Positions 22,771-35,409 of a stretch of DNA of 64,000 bases are shown here, piece by piece. The notes under the pieces were generated by a model. The model had not been told where the DNA came from. It saw nothing but the letters and a program-made list of their open reading frames with translations, and made no database searches. The stretch is from Coptis chinensis (taxonomy: Eukaryota; Streptophyta; Magnoliopsida; Ranunculales; Ranunculaceae): contig CM027383.1 of assembly GCA_015680905.1 (NCBI GenBank), positions 39,988,501-40,052,500 on the forward strand. The letters run 5' to 3'. Positions within the stretch are counted from its first letter, which is position 1; each line of letters opens with the position of its first letter. The position numbers and the translations under genes were made by a program.

Positions 22771-25070
22771 ACTAATATTTAGAACACTGGGCGTATCTCA
22801 TAATAATGTAAGCCAAATTTCTGACTTGAGCCCAGATAATCTTTGGAATATATAAACCCATAATAACTTTCCTCACCAAGCCCATCTTGAAAGTTGAAAT
22901 GAGGGATGAATTATATTGGCTCGTTAGGTGGTAAGTCAAATAATGCCTCTTTCATTGGTTGGTTTCAGGCTTTCAGCACATGGGCCCAGGAAAAGATGTC
23001 CATGCAGTCCATGCGGTCCATTGGCTTCTAAAGTCTTATCGGTGGTCCATAAAGTGTGACTATAATAAAGAGTATAAGACTATTCCTATGAAGACTCTCC
23101 TTCTACCGTATTAACTAGATATTTTGTGTGCTAAAAAGACTTTACAAAATGTCTCACACAAATTTTTTATCAAAATATATTTTTATTGAAAATAAACTGA
23201 AATACATTAATGAGCACCGATTATGGTGTATAAGTATTTGGAAACTAAGAGATCAAATTGATATAGTCTATTCACTTTGTGGTTTAGGATATTAATATGT
23301 AATTTTTAAATGGAATTATCTTAAACTTGATCTAGCTTGTATAATAGTTTTCTTAGATTTATGGTGATTTAGCAGTAAATCATCACCGCTCGGCTTACGT
23401 ACTAATGTGTACAAATCAATTAAATATCTATCAAATCATTAAAACAGATTGATTGTTTTCATATCTTCAAATAATACACTACTCCCACTTGAAAAGATTT
23501 ATCACATAAACGTGTTCTACGATGAATTGATGAATACAAAAAGAAAATTCTTTCAAGAAAATGCATTCACCTACTTAGAATACTCCCCCAAGTATTTTCT
23601 CTTTTTCTAGGTGATTGTTTGTATACATGCAAAATATATTTATTCAATTCCAACATGAATAACAGAGAAGATCATGTTGTTCTATGTCTTTCGTCAATGT
23701 GAACATGTCAAAGTGTTAACGTAAGATTGGGTGGGTAAAATGAGTAATGACCATTAATTTTCAGATTTGAACAATCTAATAATCAAATAGATAGAAGAAG
23801 AGTGTGCCTTCCAAATAACATTCCCTTTACAAACTTGAAGCTTCTAACACGTACACATCTTGAATTTACAATAAAATGCTCAAATATTCCATCTTATTCT
23901 ACCTTTTTCCTTATTTGTTATAGTAGATTTATCTATTCTCAATGTTTCTGCCCAAGCACATTGCAAAACAAAGTTCGGATGAAGAAATAGTACTACAAAG
24001 TTCTTCCAATATTGCACTAATGTTGAAAGGGTTAAGTTTGATGGTATCAATAAAGTGCCACAAAAATAAGTATAACAATAATTTACACAAACACTTTTCA
24101 CTCTTTTGTACCAAAGAATTTTCATCCATCAATTATCAGTAGAACACTCGTAAGAATTTTTAAGCTTCGATATATTTTACTCCAAAATTATTAAAATTCC
24201 TACAACCAAAAAATGTTTAGGTGGCTCTCTTTGCAACCAAAGTTTGTTGCGTATTGAATAAAAGTTGTTGAGCTAATACAAGTTCAACTGTAGTTCCATC
24301 GTTTTGAAATGCTCATCATAATGCAAATTCAATAATAACTTTCTTATGCAATACCAAGAGTAGCTCATATAGGACATCATATTATTATATAACTTGGCAA
24401 GATCTAACTCCATGATGATGCACATTCTATAAGCATCCACACCAATTTATGAAGTTAGAGATGTAAAACATACTTGGCAGGATCCTACTCCATGATATGG
24501 ACATTTTATAAGCATCCTGACCCATATTTTTTAGCACTATCACATCTTCCTGCACTCAGAATGAGCACAAATTTTGAAAATTTATTTTTAACACTATCCC
24601 ATCTTCCTGTACTCGGGAAAAAAAGGAACAAAATTTAGGAAACCAAAGATAGCCGCCTTGATCAGTTAATTTAATCTTCGTTCCTGAATGAAGTGATTTC
24701 ACTCATCGTATCTTATATTTGTTATAAGAGTCAGTTCCAATTTCTATTCCAAGAGCTAAAATGAAATGTAAGAAGGTTGCATATATTCAGTTCGAAGAAA
24801 GTCAATGTATTATTTATAAATGAAATTAGTTAAGTACATATACTTAAGATTTTGCTTATCATTTGGGCCCTAAAGGAAATTGTCCCAACTGCCAAATACA
24901 ATTTTGCTTTTGAGTTCATTTGTGTTTCTCAATGATATCCGAATACAAAATCTCGATTGTTATAGTCAGCTCTTATTGTGATGGGAAAAGCTCCATGGAT
25001 TCACATGTAAACGTACTCTATTGTTCTATATACATTGAATAGAAAAATAACATCACATGCATAACTATGC
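22771..25070. other. AT-rich intergenic stretch with one short duplication
   Basis: No coding frame is convincing. An approximately 80-bp direct duplication is visible: acttggc[a/g]agatc..actccatgat..acatt[c/t]tataagcatcc at about 24391-24455 and 24471-24530. A second pair, cactatc[a/c]catcttcctg, lies near 24537 and 24592. Confidence 0.4.
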
Positions 25071-25078
25071 ATTACATC

Positions 25079-25986
25079 TAGGGGTGACAGTTTTATACAC
25101 GACCTGCTAACCCGACACGAAATTAGCGGGTTTGGGTTGGGAAAAAAGGCCTTTGGCATTTAAGGGTTGACCTGCTGAACCCGTCAAATAAATGGATTGG
25201 GTTAGGGTCACATATGTTAACCCGAGTAACCCGTTAGTAGTCTCGATTAGTTTTTGGGTCTAATGGGTTGGGCCATCAACCCGTGACTTGTATAACCTGC
25301 ATTAAGATAAGTTTCATTATTTTTTAAAATCTCATTATCCCAACAACCTAAAATGAACGACTAAAAGGAGAATGATTAGCCATCATATTGATTCATTTGA
25401 TAAATATATGTTTCGTTATTCAATTTTCATTTATATGTAATTGAATTATATATGGTTTTTGAGAATTATTAATACTTATATATTTTTTTATATATGCTTT
25501 TTTGATAAATAAAATCATGAAATACTAAATATTTTGAACACAAGTTGTCTATGAATCCGATCAGAAACTGATCTAAAATCTCATCTATCATCCAAACTAC
25601 CTAAAAACGACTAAAGGGAAAAGGATTAGCTGTCATATTGATTCATTTGACAAAGATATGTTTCATTATTCAATTTTCATTAATCTGTAATTAAATTATG
25701 GATGGTTTTTGAGAATTAATACATATTTTTTTGATAAATAAAATCATGAAATACTAAATATTTTGCATACAGGCTGTCTGTTAATCTGATCCAAAACTTA
25801 TCTGAAATTGACCCGCTGGCTTAGCGGATCACCCATTGGGTAATCTGTTATATAGGCGGGTTGAGTTTGGGTTTGACAAACTCGACACAATTAGTAATTG
25901 GGTCGGGTTTGGGTTTGCTCTCCTAATACGTGACCCGAATATGACACGACACGAACCCGACCCAACACGACCCATTGTCACCCCTA
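25079..25986. mobile_element. Non-autonomous hAT element
   Basis: The left end is TAGGGGTGACAG; the reverse complement of the right end is TAGGGGTGACAATGGG. The flanking 8-mers attacatc (25071-25078) and attatatc (25987-25994) match at 7 of 8 positions. Subterminal words of the acccg/gggtt type are abundant. The core contains a tandem duplication of about 245 bp (about 25325-25575 and 25576-25815). No transposase is encoded. Confidence 0.88.
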
Positions 25987-25994
25987 ATTATATC

Positions 25995-28229
25995 TACCTG
26001 TCTCCCAAATATGACTATTGGTGATCGTCTGATCCTTTCATAGTGTTCTTAAACTGATAGAAGCACAATTCTCTACATTAATGAGAAAGAACTTTCAATA
26101 TGCCCGTGTTTTTTTTACAGGTCTAGACTTTCAATATGTATTATCATATTGTAGTCTGCATGTGTTTGAAAATCAGAATGAGATCCAAGAAAGAAAAATG
26201 AAAATGAAGAAAAGTACATATGTTAAAAATGTGAGAATGCGTGATGGGTATTCGGACACTTACTTAGGAAGTATATTAGTCTACTTCTTAAGAAGTTAAT
26301 AACCAACAACAAATGCAAATTTCAGGCATATGAAAGAGTTATGCAAATAATATTTTAAGTGTTCTAATTTAGTATATCTCACATAATTCTTAGAGAATGT
26401 GGGGAACTATCGAAAGCTGATTTTACACCCTATAATAAGTTATTAACTGAAGAATATGTAGTGTTTTTTGAGACCATTAAAGGATATATTCAAATAAGTC
26501 GGTAACTTTTATTATTGACACTAAAAGTGTATGATTTGTAATAGGAGCTTCTACAAATCACCTATTTTTTAGCCATTTTTTTATTTGATAAAATATATAA
26601 GAATTGGAACACTAGTAAAAATATTTGATTCGTAATTGAAATATACCTTATACAAATCACCTATTTTTTTAGTATTTTTTTTTATTTGATCAAATATATG
26701 AGAACTCAAACTCTCTAGATATAAAAATTAGAAATATACTAAAAAAAAATCTCTTTTAGATGTCTCTGCTTTAGTATATAGATACTAATGCTAGACTAGC
26801 AATTCCAATTATCGCAAATATTATGAAAACTTCAAAAATTGGAGATATACTGTTTTCGGGGATATTAAATCATTTTTAAATATTCATTGTTCCGGGGCAC
26901 GATCCAACTTGTCCAAGTAACCAGTACAGTATCCGCACCTGGGATTTACATACTATTTGGTTTTTGCACTTGAAGTATTCGAGGAATGACGTGATATATG
27001 TCCTACGGTCCTACCCAAGATGTCCTTGACAGGCTGACAGCAGTAAACTTATGGATTACTTTGGCGTCATTAATCATGAGATATTGTTGAGCTCCATTGT
27101 GGAGGAATATACGTAGTGATTCAACATTCAACAAGCTACTCGAGAGTCGAGACACTCAATGTCAATTCTTTGTACTCAACTTCCCGAAAAAGGTTTCCTA
27201 CCCGTGGTGTTTTAAGTTCCAAATAGTAGTTTCTAGTTCAAGTTTAACTGAATACAACCAAATAGCCAATCGATAAAGACCTAGAGTTTAGTCATACGGT
27301 GGTCCGGTATAGTTAACTTCAGATTGGTTTTTCTCAGGTTAGAATGTTCAAAGATTTAGACAGTACAAATACTACAAAAACACCAAGTCAAGAAATGAAT
27401 GATTATAGTGATTGACTATTTGACTGAAAATTGAAGTTTCAGGTTAAGTGGATGTCGATTATGGATTGGTATGAAATAAGAGTCGAGAGATGCCGTGTTT
27501 TAGCTGCTCACTAGTCACTATACGTGAAGAAACGCTAGCTGCTCATTTCATTTTCGTCATTAGTGTGCTATCAAAAGTTCTTCAAAAGTTCTGTTGTCGG
27601 ACTTGTGTTTACATCACTTTGGCTTTGGGAATTTCAGCGTTTTGAGCACTCAATTACATTACCATAGAAGATTAACCGTGACACTTCATCAGATTGTACC
27701 CTTCCCAAATACATTCTTAATGGTAAATAATACACTCGCAATAAGTCGACAGTCTCACACATCATGACTTTATGATTAGTTTCGAACGAGCTTTAAGATG
27801 GTGATACAATTATACACATAATCTAACTCTTAGGCGCAAAATTATCACATTTCCATACATTCCTCTTAATCAACCAAAACTTACGGAAATATGACCAAGC
27901 CTTATAAACAAATACAATAGATCGAACACATGAAACATTTCCTCACAAACAGGGTAAGAGACGGACAGTACGATTTTCCTACTTGAAGTCGAAACAGGGT
28001 TTGCCGTGTAAATTGTGTCACCGTTGCTAATTAATTGAGGTTGGGTCCATCTGGCCATGATTTGACCCAATTACGTCTGGATCAAGGACTTGGTGGCAAT
28101 TTTGAAACAGTTGCCATGATACAAACAAGCTCCAATTAGTTATTTATTAATATCTGATGTACACGGTGATGTAAAACATGCCGACATTCATGGCAAAAAG
28201 CCTCCAACTACCACCCTTCCACATTCTCC
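25995..28229. other. Intergenic stretch upstream of the HIPP gene
   Basis: No gene seen. An imperfect direct repeat of about 110 bp at 26520-26710 shares acaaatcacctattttt and atttgat[a/c]aaatatat. The rest is ordinary AT-rich sequence, presumably including the distal promoter of the gene at 28303. Confidence 0.4.
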
Positions 28230-28235
28230 TATATA
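28230..28235 (+). promoter_or_regulatory. TATA box of the HIPP gene
   Basis: ctcctatatagtctcc lies 73 bases upstream of the ATG, with a C-rich leader typical of plant 5' untranslated regions. Confidence 0.6.
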
Positions 28236-28302
28236 GTCTCCACTTTGCCTACATTCCAACTCTCCAACTCGTTTCAGTTTCCACTTCACACACATAACCA
28301 TC

Positions 28303-29676
28303 ATGGGGGAGGTGAGTTTTTTAGTTTCTCAATAACCACTTCCAAAATCTCTTTCTTCTTGGTTTTGTAATACTGTAATAGTACGTTAATCTGTTTCATT
28401 TTGTTGCAGAAGAAGAACAATAAGGAAGGAGAGAATAAGGAGGACAAAAAAAAGGATGAGACGAACAAGAACCAAGATAAGAAAGGAGACGGAGTGAAAA
28501 AAGAGGATATTAAGACCCCTACAGTCTTGAAAGTTGAAATGCATTGTGATGGTTGCGCTAAGAAAGTTATAAGATCTGTTAAGCGTATTGAAGGTATCAA
28601 TACTTTTGGATGGTCTAAACATGTTTTTTTTTTTTTTTTTTTTAATTAATTTGAACATCTTTTACTTTTTTACTTGCTTGCTCTATATTATGGTACGTGC
28701 ATATTAGCTTCACATCATTATGCTAAAATTTTGATATGGTGCATGGAAGGCGTGGAGGGTGTTATGGCAGACAGTTCTACTAGTAAAGTTACGGTTTTCG
28801 GGAAAATCGATCCTCTAAAGCTTCGAGAGAAGGTAGAGTTGAAGACGAAAAAGAAGGTTGAACTCATCTCTCCAATTCCTAAGAAAGACAAAGATGCTGG
28901 CGAAGCTGATAAGAAACCAGAAGAAAAGCCCGACAAGAAAAAAGAGGTAGCCACTCATAAAACTATCGTCTAATCCTACCTAATTTAACACGCTTTTAGT
29001 ACAAGCTTTGAAACTTATTTTAGGACCACTTTAGAGTGTTGTATTTGAAAAAAAGAACAATATATATCTGTTATAAGACACAGACAACCACTTTATGATG
29101 TAATTAATGTGTGGTACAAAATGATTCAGCCTCAGGTCACAACAGCCACTTTCAAAACTCGGTTGCATTGCGAAGGTTGTACACAAAAAATCCATAAGAG
29201 CATTTCTAAGATCAAAGGTAATTTTAATTAAAATGAAGGAAAAAAACAACTTAGTAAAATTCTTTATGTTTAAGTTTACAGCAATTAACTTATATATTGT
29301 GATTTTAATAGGAGTTGAAGCAGTGACAATAGACAAATTGCAAGATTTGGTGACTGTGAAGGGGACCATGGACGTAAAAGACTTACCATCTTATCTTCAG
29401 AAGAAGCACAAGAGAACTGTAGAATTTCTTTTACCAAAAAGTGAGGATAAGAAAGAGGGTGATAAGAAAGACAAAGCTGATGGGAAAGAGAAGAAAGCTA
29501 GTGGTGGGGATGAAAATAAAGAAAATGGAGCCAAACCTGAAGAGTCAATGGCAAACAGAATGGACTATTATGGACCAGGGTATGGTAATGGATACGGATA
29601 TGGACATGGATACAGAGTTGATCCTCCACCTCAAATGTTTAGTGATGAGAATCCAAATGCCTGCTCTATTATGTGA
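28303..29676 (+). CDS. HIPP: Heavy-metal-associated isoprenylated plant protein (HIPP), two HMA domains, five exons
   Basis: Predicted exons are 28303-28311, 28410-28593, 28750-28946, 29136-29217 and 29312-29676. All introns are GT..AG and phases are consistent, giving 278 residues. The first HMA domain has M-H-C-D-G-C and the second L-H-C-E-G-C, the C-x2-C metal site in both. Each HMA domain is split by an intron after the K-x-I-E/K-G turn, at the same place. K/E-rich linkers lie before, between and after the domains, then a Y/G-rich stretch (G-Y-G-N-G-Y-G-Y-G). The C-terminal C-S-I-M is a CaaX farnesylation box. HIPP proteins bind transition metals and, through the lipid, attach to membranes or nuclear targets; they are linked to metal homeostasis and stress. 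The exact member is not assignable. The first exon encodes only M-G-E. The acceptor at 28749 is pyrimidine-poor, the weakest point of the model. Confidence 0.93.
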
Positions 29677-29689
29677 ATATACATATTGA

Positions 29690-30670
29690 GTATATAGTTG
29701 TACAATCCATGAATAATGCAGATTGATGCAATAATTTTGCTTTTAGAACTGTCTACTACAGCTGTGGATATTACAATTTTCTAACCAAAACCGCACACCA
29801 GAAAAATGAGCATGAACACTCTGCAATCCAGCAAGAGGCACTTTCAAGCCTCTAATGATCAGCTTATTCTTTTAAGACCAAGAATACAGCAACTTCAACA
29901 ACGTACAGTAGCTGCCCTTACAACAAGATAACTGACATATATTTATCCCACAACAGCAGTATACTCCACAACACCCGACCCTGCTACAAGTTGTCCTACC
30001 ATACTACACGCATTTTATTGCGACCATAATTGTACGACCACGGCACAAAACTAAGGGACACATACACCAACTGTTAAGGCATAATATTCAGCTAGCAGTG
30101 TGTAGTACAACAAGATTGCATAGCAATTTAATGATTCAGACAGCTATATAAGTTTATAAGTTACGTCATGAACCTCTGTGCAACGAAAATCAGCCAAAAG
30201 ACAAGTTCTTCGCGAGCAGATTATACCAACAGCAGAAATGCACATGCAACAGGATAACCAGAAGATACCAATTTGCAGTTACATTTTCGGCAGAGCATGG
30301 TCCTACTAAAACAGGTCTTGCTGCACAATCACGGCCTAGAATCCAACAAATTGCGGGCACGACTGGAAAATGATTAGAAAGCAAACAAGTAATTCTTCCG
30401 CAAACCTCTGCTTTGCAACAAGACGCAAGACAAACATGTGTCATTACAATTAGTCATACAGTAAAAAAGCCTGCCAATTTTGAGCCAACTAGAACCATAT
30501 ATATGTGTCCCTACACTTGGTTTTTCTAAAAGGAAAATTTCTTGGAGATGAAACATTGAAACTGTACAACAAGTGGAGCCACGAAGATCTATGCCACAAA
30601 TAAGAGGTTGAACTAACCATTATTCAGACATAAAACTGATAAAAGTTTTCTAGTTGTATATCTTAAGGGA
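29690..30670. other. Downstream of HIPP; no gene seen
   Basis: Contains the HIPP 3' end (aataatgc near 29711) and moderately AT-rich sequence with only short random frames. Confidence 0.4.
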
Positions 30671-30678
30671 GACAGAGA

Positions 30679-30839
30679 CAGGGCCGGCCCTGAGTTTCAG
30701 TGGGCCCAATGCAAGGGTCCATGGCCTTTATTTATTTTTAATTTTTCTGGGTATGGAATTTTGTTTGGGTTTTTAACACTATAGTGGGCTTTTATAGCTT
30801 GTGCAAAGGCTCAGACAACATAGGCCTAGGGACGGCCTG
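30679..30839. mobile_element. hAT-type MITE, 161 bp
   Basis: The left end is CAGGGCCGGCCCTGAG; the reverse complement of the right end is CAGGCCGTCCCTAGGCC. Flanking 8-mers gacagaga (30671-30678) and aacagaga (30840-30847) match at 7 of 8. Size, ends and 8-bp duplication fit a deleted hAT derivative. Confidence 0.88.
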
Positions 30840-30989
30840 AACAGAGAGTACATTTAAAAAAAAAAAAAAGATAGTGGGTTAGTATAATGGATGTATAATT
30901 GTAATAGCCATGTAATGTAATGAGTATTACAATTATAAAATGTAATGAATATAATGAGTAATAGATATATATATATATATATATATTTT

Positions 30990-31410
30990 CTAACAAATCG
31001 TGATTCCCGTTTTAGTTGATAATCTATTGTAATTTCATAACAAATCGTTTTAATTAAGTTTTAAAAATCCGTTTTAATTTTCTAACAAATTGTTTTAATT
31101 AAGTTTTATAAATCTATTTTTTAACCTTATTTTAATAGTTGACTTAATTTAGAAATATGATTTCCGTTTTAATAGGAGAATGATTTTCGTTTTAATTAGA
31201 TATGCTATATTTTTCATTTTCAATAAAAAATGAATTCCCGTTTTAATAGGAAAAAGATTCTCGTTTTAATTAGAAGTATTATAATTTCTTTTTTCTAATA
31301 GAGGAGGAATTTATGTTTTAATAGGAAATTGATTCCCGTTTTAATTAGAAGTGCCTAATAAATAAGAAAGGAATTCTCGTTTTAATAGGGGATGATGATG
31401 TGGAATTTTA
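30990..31410. repeat. Degenerate cccgttttaatagg repeat cluster
   Basis: The word (t/c)cccgttttaat(a/t)(g/a)g recurs about ten times at irregular spacing of 25-60 bases. A short (TA)n tract lies just before it (30966-30986). Possibly the inner part of an unidentified element. Confidence 0.5.
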
Positions 31411-31719
31411 ATAGAGTTCGAAAAATACCCTTTGTAGGAGCTTTAATATTAAGATATAGATACGGGGCTCCCTTCGCCGAAGTCGATAATCCCATTTGCT
31501 TATATTTTCTGGATACTCCCATGTTCCATTGAAGATTGACTGAATTTTCGAATTTTTAATTTATTTACTTTAATTTTGAGCTGTTTTTTGTAAAAGATGT
31601 TTTTGGTGAACATCAATTGTAAAAGTTTAATTTTTGGTTAGGAATTTTAGCATTGTAAAAGTTTAATTTGTGTTTAGTCAGTGTGATAGACTATGCAATT
31701 AACCCACCTGTTTCTGTTT

Positions 31720-32015
31720 TGTCGATAACCAAGTTTCAAAAGAACCCACACTTCATGGCAAAGCCGATTATCATTGAGTACTTCTACTTATCAATATGGT
31801 CTATCTGCTGCGGTAAGGAATAGTGAAGAAGCCATAAAAAAATTGTGATTATATTGGACAACATGGAAAGCTCAAACCTACTTCTGTCGCATTGGCAACT
31901 GTGGCTGTGAGTGGTGCTATTGTGTTGCAATCTATCAAGGCATATTCTGTCGTCCATTGGTGAAACCGGTTAGAGACTCAGTGTTGCAGGCGTTACATTG
32001 CTGGAAAAAATAGTA
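31720..32015 (+). pseudogene. Possible fragment of a TORTIFOLIA1/SPIRAL2-like HEAT-repeat gene
   Basis: At 31961-32008 the frame reads V-K-P-V-R-D-S-V-L-Q-A-L-H-C-W-K-K, close to the K-P-V-R-D-S-x-x-E-A-L-x-x-W-K-K helix I recall from plant microtubule-binding TOR1-like proteins. Upstream the match moves between frames (C-R-P-L just before; L-A-T-V-A-V-S-G-A-I in another frame) and is broken by stops. It is a remnant at most. The assignment rests on one helix. Confidence 0.3.
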
Positions 32016-32392
32016 CCAATGCAAGTGAGGAATATTGTTGGCAGTAGACACTATTGTTATTTAGAAAGATTAAGATAAGAACGAGAATGAGAAAGTTTAT
32101 GATATGAACGAGAGAGATGGCAACTCGTTCTTCTGTTTGTCTTGTTTTCGGTGGAGAAAAGAAATATGTGACTAAAGAAAAAGAAGAACGGGTTTTTCTG
32201 TTGAAAAAAGCTACGAAGAAGAAAAATGGTTCTTCTTTTCTTTTGCGAAACAAAATAACATTTTCACCCATTTTCTTTCTTTTCTTTCATTTGTTTGGGT
32301 TTTTAGATATGGACTTCAGATTTTGTTTGATATGAGGGTCGGCTAGATATGTCACGATAGTATGTTAGTATAGTATGTCGACGTAGCCAGCC

Positions 32393-32394
<2 letters not shown>

Positions 32395-32455
<61 letters not shown>
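32395..32455. repeat. (AT)n microsatellite
   Basis: About 30 AT units abutting the left end of the foldback element. Confidence 0.95.
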
Positions 32456-32459
<4 letters not shown>

Positions 32460-32826
32460 AAGTTAACTTTAAAATAAAGTGCGTAAGTAAAATTTCATTC
32501 TACAAAATGAATTTAAACCTATTTTTTTGTAGATATGATATACTCAATATTAAGATCATCTCTACAAAATTTCAGCTCATTTGGAAACCTCTAACATTGG
32601 CAAAAAACAATTACAAAAATTCAATATTTCTGTACCGTTAGATTTCTTTTTAAAGATGACAACAATTTATATATATGTTAGAGATTTCCAAATGAGCTGA
32701 AATTTTGGAAAGATAATTATAATTGTGAGTGCTTCATAACCACAAAAAATTATGTTTGAATTCATTTTGTAGGTGAAGTTTTACGTACGTACTTATTTTA
32801 AGTTAACTTAAGTAGCTACTTTTTAG
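32456..32826. mobile_element. Foldback element / MITE with long inverted arms
   Basis: The left arm (32456-32630) and the reverse complement of the right arm (32655-32826) align nearly throughout. Shared blocks are gttaactt[t/a]aaaataa, ctacaaaatgaatt, aatttcagctcatttggaaa and tctaac. Arms are about 165 bp with a short central region. No coding capacity. It lies beside a TA-rich tract, the usual target of such elements. Confidence 0.85.
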
Positions 32827-32849
32827 AAAATTACTATATATATATATAC

Positions 32850-33219
32850 TAGCTTTCGAACCCGTCCTACGAACATGTGCCCTTATCTTAAATTATTCTA
32901 AAAAAATATTAGCAACTATGCATAGCTATGAGATATGAAAATTATATTAATCACTCATTCAAATTTCTTGCACCACTCTCTATAAAAAGGAAGCACCAAA
33001 CCTTGATAAAACTTATCGACTTATTTTTGTTGTTAGGTTTAATAATATAAGTTTCATTGAAGTTTTGTGAGAATGCCAAATGTGGCGAAAATAATATTGA
33101 AACTACTTGAATAGCAAGACATTCCCAATCATAATAAAAGAATTATGATAAACACTACTTATAATACAAAACTATATTTGTCGAGACATTCCCCCTACAT
33201 GTAATACAAACATGTTTTA
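32850..33219. other. Spacer; possible Helitron-like start
   Basis: tactagctttcgaacccgtcc at about 32846 recalls the 5' ends of small plant Helitrons (TACTAG..acccg). No matching CTRR-type 3' hairpin end was found. Otherwise plain AT-rich sequence. Confidence 0.2.
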
Positions 33220-35155
33220 CGGTTATTAGTTCAATATATATGCATCAAGTTTCTGATTTTCCATTAATTATTCTTTACGGTTAGTTCAATGTAGTACGTT
33301 CCATCCAGTTTCCAATTTCTCATTAATTATTCTTTGAGGTTAGTTCAATGCAATAATTGCATCAAATTTTCGATTTCTCGTTAATTATTATTTGAGGTTA
33401 GTTCAGTACAATTGCATCCACTTTATGATTTTCCATTTGTTATTCATTAAGGTTAATTCAGTACAGTTGCATCCAGTTTTCGATGTTTCGTTAATTAGTC
33501 TTTTAGATTAGTTCATTGTATTTGCATCCAGGTTCCAATCTCCTATTAATTACTCTTTGAGGTTAGTTCAATACATTTGCAACCAATTTCTGATTTCCCG
33601 TTAATTATTTTTCTAGGTTAGTTCAATAGTTTACAATTTCTAGTTATTTATACTTTGAGGTTAGTGTGATACAGTTACATCAGGCTTCCGATTTCCAGTT
33701 AACTATTATTTAAGGTTATTTTAATGCATTTGCATCCAATTTCTGATTTTCCGTTAGTTAATCTCTAATTTTAGTTTAATGCAGTTGCATCTAGTTTCTG
33801 ATTTTCAGTTAATTATTCTTTGAGGTTAGTTCAATACAATTACATCTAATTTCCCTTTTTATGCTAATTGTTATTTGAGGTTAGTTCAATGTTTTTGCAT
33901 CAAGTTTCCAATTTTCTGTTAATTATTTTTTGAAGTTAGTTCATTTTTTGAGGTTAGTTTAATGCAGTTACATCAAATTTATAATTTTCCGTTAATTATT
34001 CATTTAGGTTAGTTCAGTGCACGTGCCGTTTCATCCATTTTTCAATGTTTCGTTAGTTAGTCTTTGAGATTAGTTCATTGCATTTGCATCCAGTTTTTGA
34101 TTTTCCGTTAATAACTCTTTAAGGTTAATTCAATATATCTGCATCTAGTTTATGATTATTTATGTTTTGAGGTTAGTTCGCTGCAATTACATCCGATTTC
34201 TGATTTTCCGTTAACTATTCTTTGAGGTTATTTCAATGCATTTGCATTTAGTTTATGATTTCCCACCAATTATTCTATGGGGTTAGTTCAATGCAGTTGC
34301 ATTCGGTTTTTGATTTTTTGTTAATTATTTTTTGAGGCTAGTTCAATGCAGTTGCATCCGATTTCCGATTCTCGTTATTTAGTTTTTGAAATTAGTTCAA
34401 TACAGCTGCATCCAGTTTCCAATTTCCTGTTAATTATTTTTTTGAAGTTAATTCAATGCATTTGCATCCAGTTTCTGATTCCCGTTAATTATTATGTGAG
34501 ATTAGTTTAATGCATTTGCATCCAATTTCCAATTTCTGATTTCTCGTTTATTATTTGATAAGGTTGCATTTACATCTAGTTTCTAATTTCCCGTTAATTA
34601 TTGTTTGAGGTTAGTTCAATGAATTTGCATCTAGTTTCCGATTTTCCGTTAATTATTCTTGAGATTAGTTCAATGTATTTGCATCCCGTTTATTTTTTGA
34701 GATTAGTTCAGTGCAGTTGCATCCGGTTTTCGATTTCCCGTTAATTATTCTTTAAGATTAGTTATACGCATTTGCATCATGTTTCCAATTTACAATTAAT
34801 TTTTCTTTGAGGTTAGTTCAATAGAGTTGCATCTAATTTCCAATTTCCCATTAATTAAATCTTTGAAGGTTAGTTCAATGTATTTACATTTAATTTCCGA
34901 TTTCCCGACAATAATTTTTTTATGTTAGTTTGATGTATTTGCATCCAAGTTTTGATTTCCCGATAATTATTCTTTGAGGTTAGTTTAATACAGTTGTATC
35001 CATATTCTGATTTTCTATTAATTATTTTTTAAGATTAGTTTAATGCTTGTATTTGCATCCAGTTTCCGATTTCATGTTAAATATTATTTGAGGTTTAGTT
35101 CAATGCATTTGTATCCAGTTTTCGGTTCCCCATTAATTGTTTTTTGACGTTATTT
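33220..35155. repeat. 55-bp minisatellite array, about 35 degenerate units
   Basis: The consensus combines ttagttcaatgcatttgcat with ccagtttccgatttcccg and ttaattattctttgagg. It repeats about every 55 bases with many substitutions and small indels over 1.9 kb. Many units contain atgca-tt-tgcat, a 12-bp dyad. No ORF runs through it. Confidence 0.92.
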
Positions 35156-35409
35156 TCATTCAGCATTATATATATTTTAAAATATTTGTCATTATTGTTT
35201 TTCCGTTTTTTTTCATTTTCCATTATATATTTTGTGATGTTATTTTTTGTATAATTTAATTTTCCACATGTAATTTGTTTTGGTTTGGTATATAATTTAT
35301 TTAAGTCCAATGTCCACTTTAACTTAATCTCGTTATTCTGCCGAATATATAACATTATAGAGTTGAAAAATTATATTATAGTATTAAAAAATTATAAATT
35401 CATAAATTT

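Noticed and set aside
24391..24655. Short duplicated words considered as a CRISPR-like or regulatory array
   Set aside because: Only two imperfect copies at irregular distance in plant nuclear DNA; an ordinary local duplication.
32117..32335. 72-codon plus-strand frame after the TOR1-like fragment
   Set aside because: Lys/Phe-rich low-complexity sequence with no recognisable domain or splice context.
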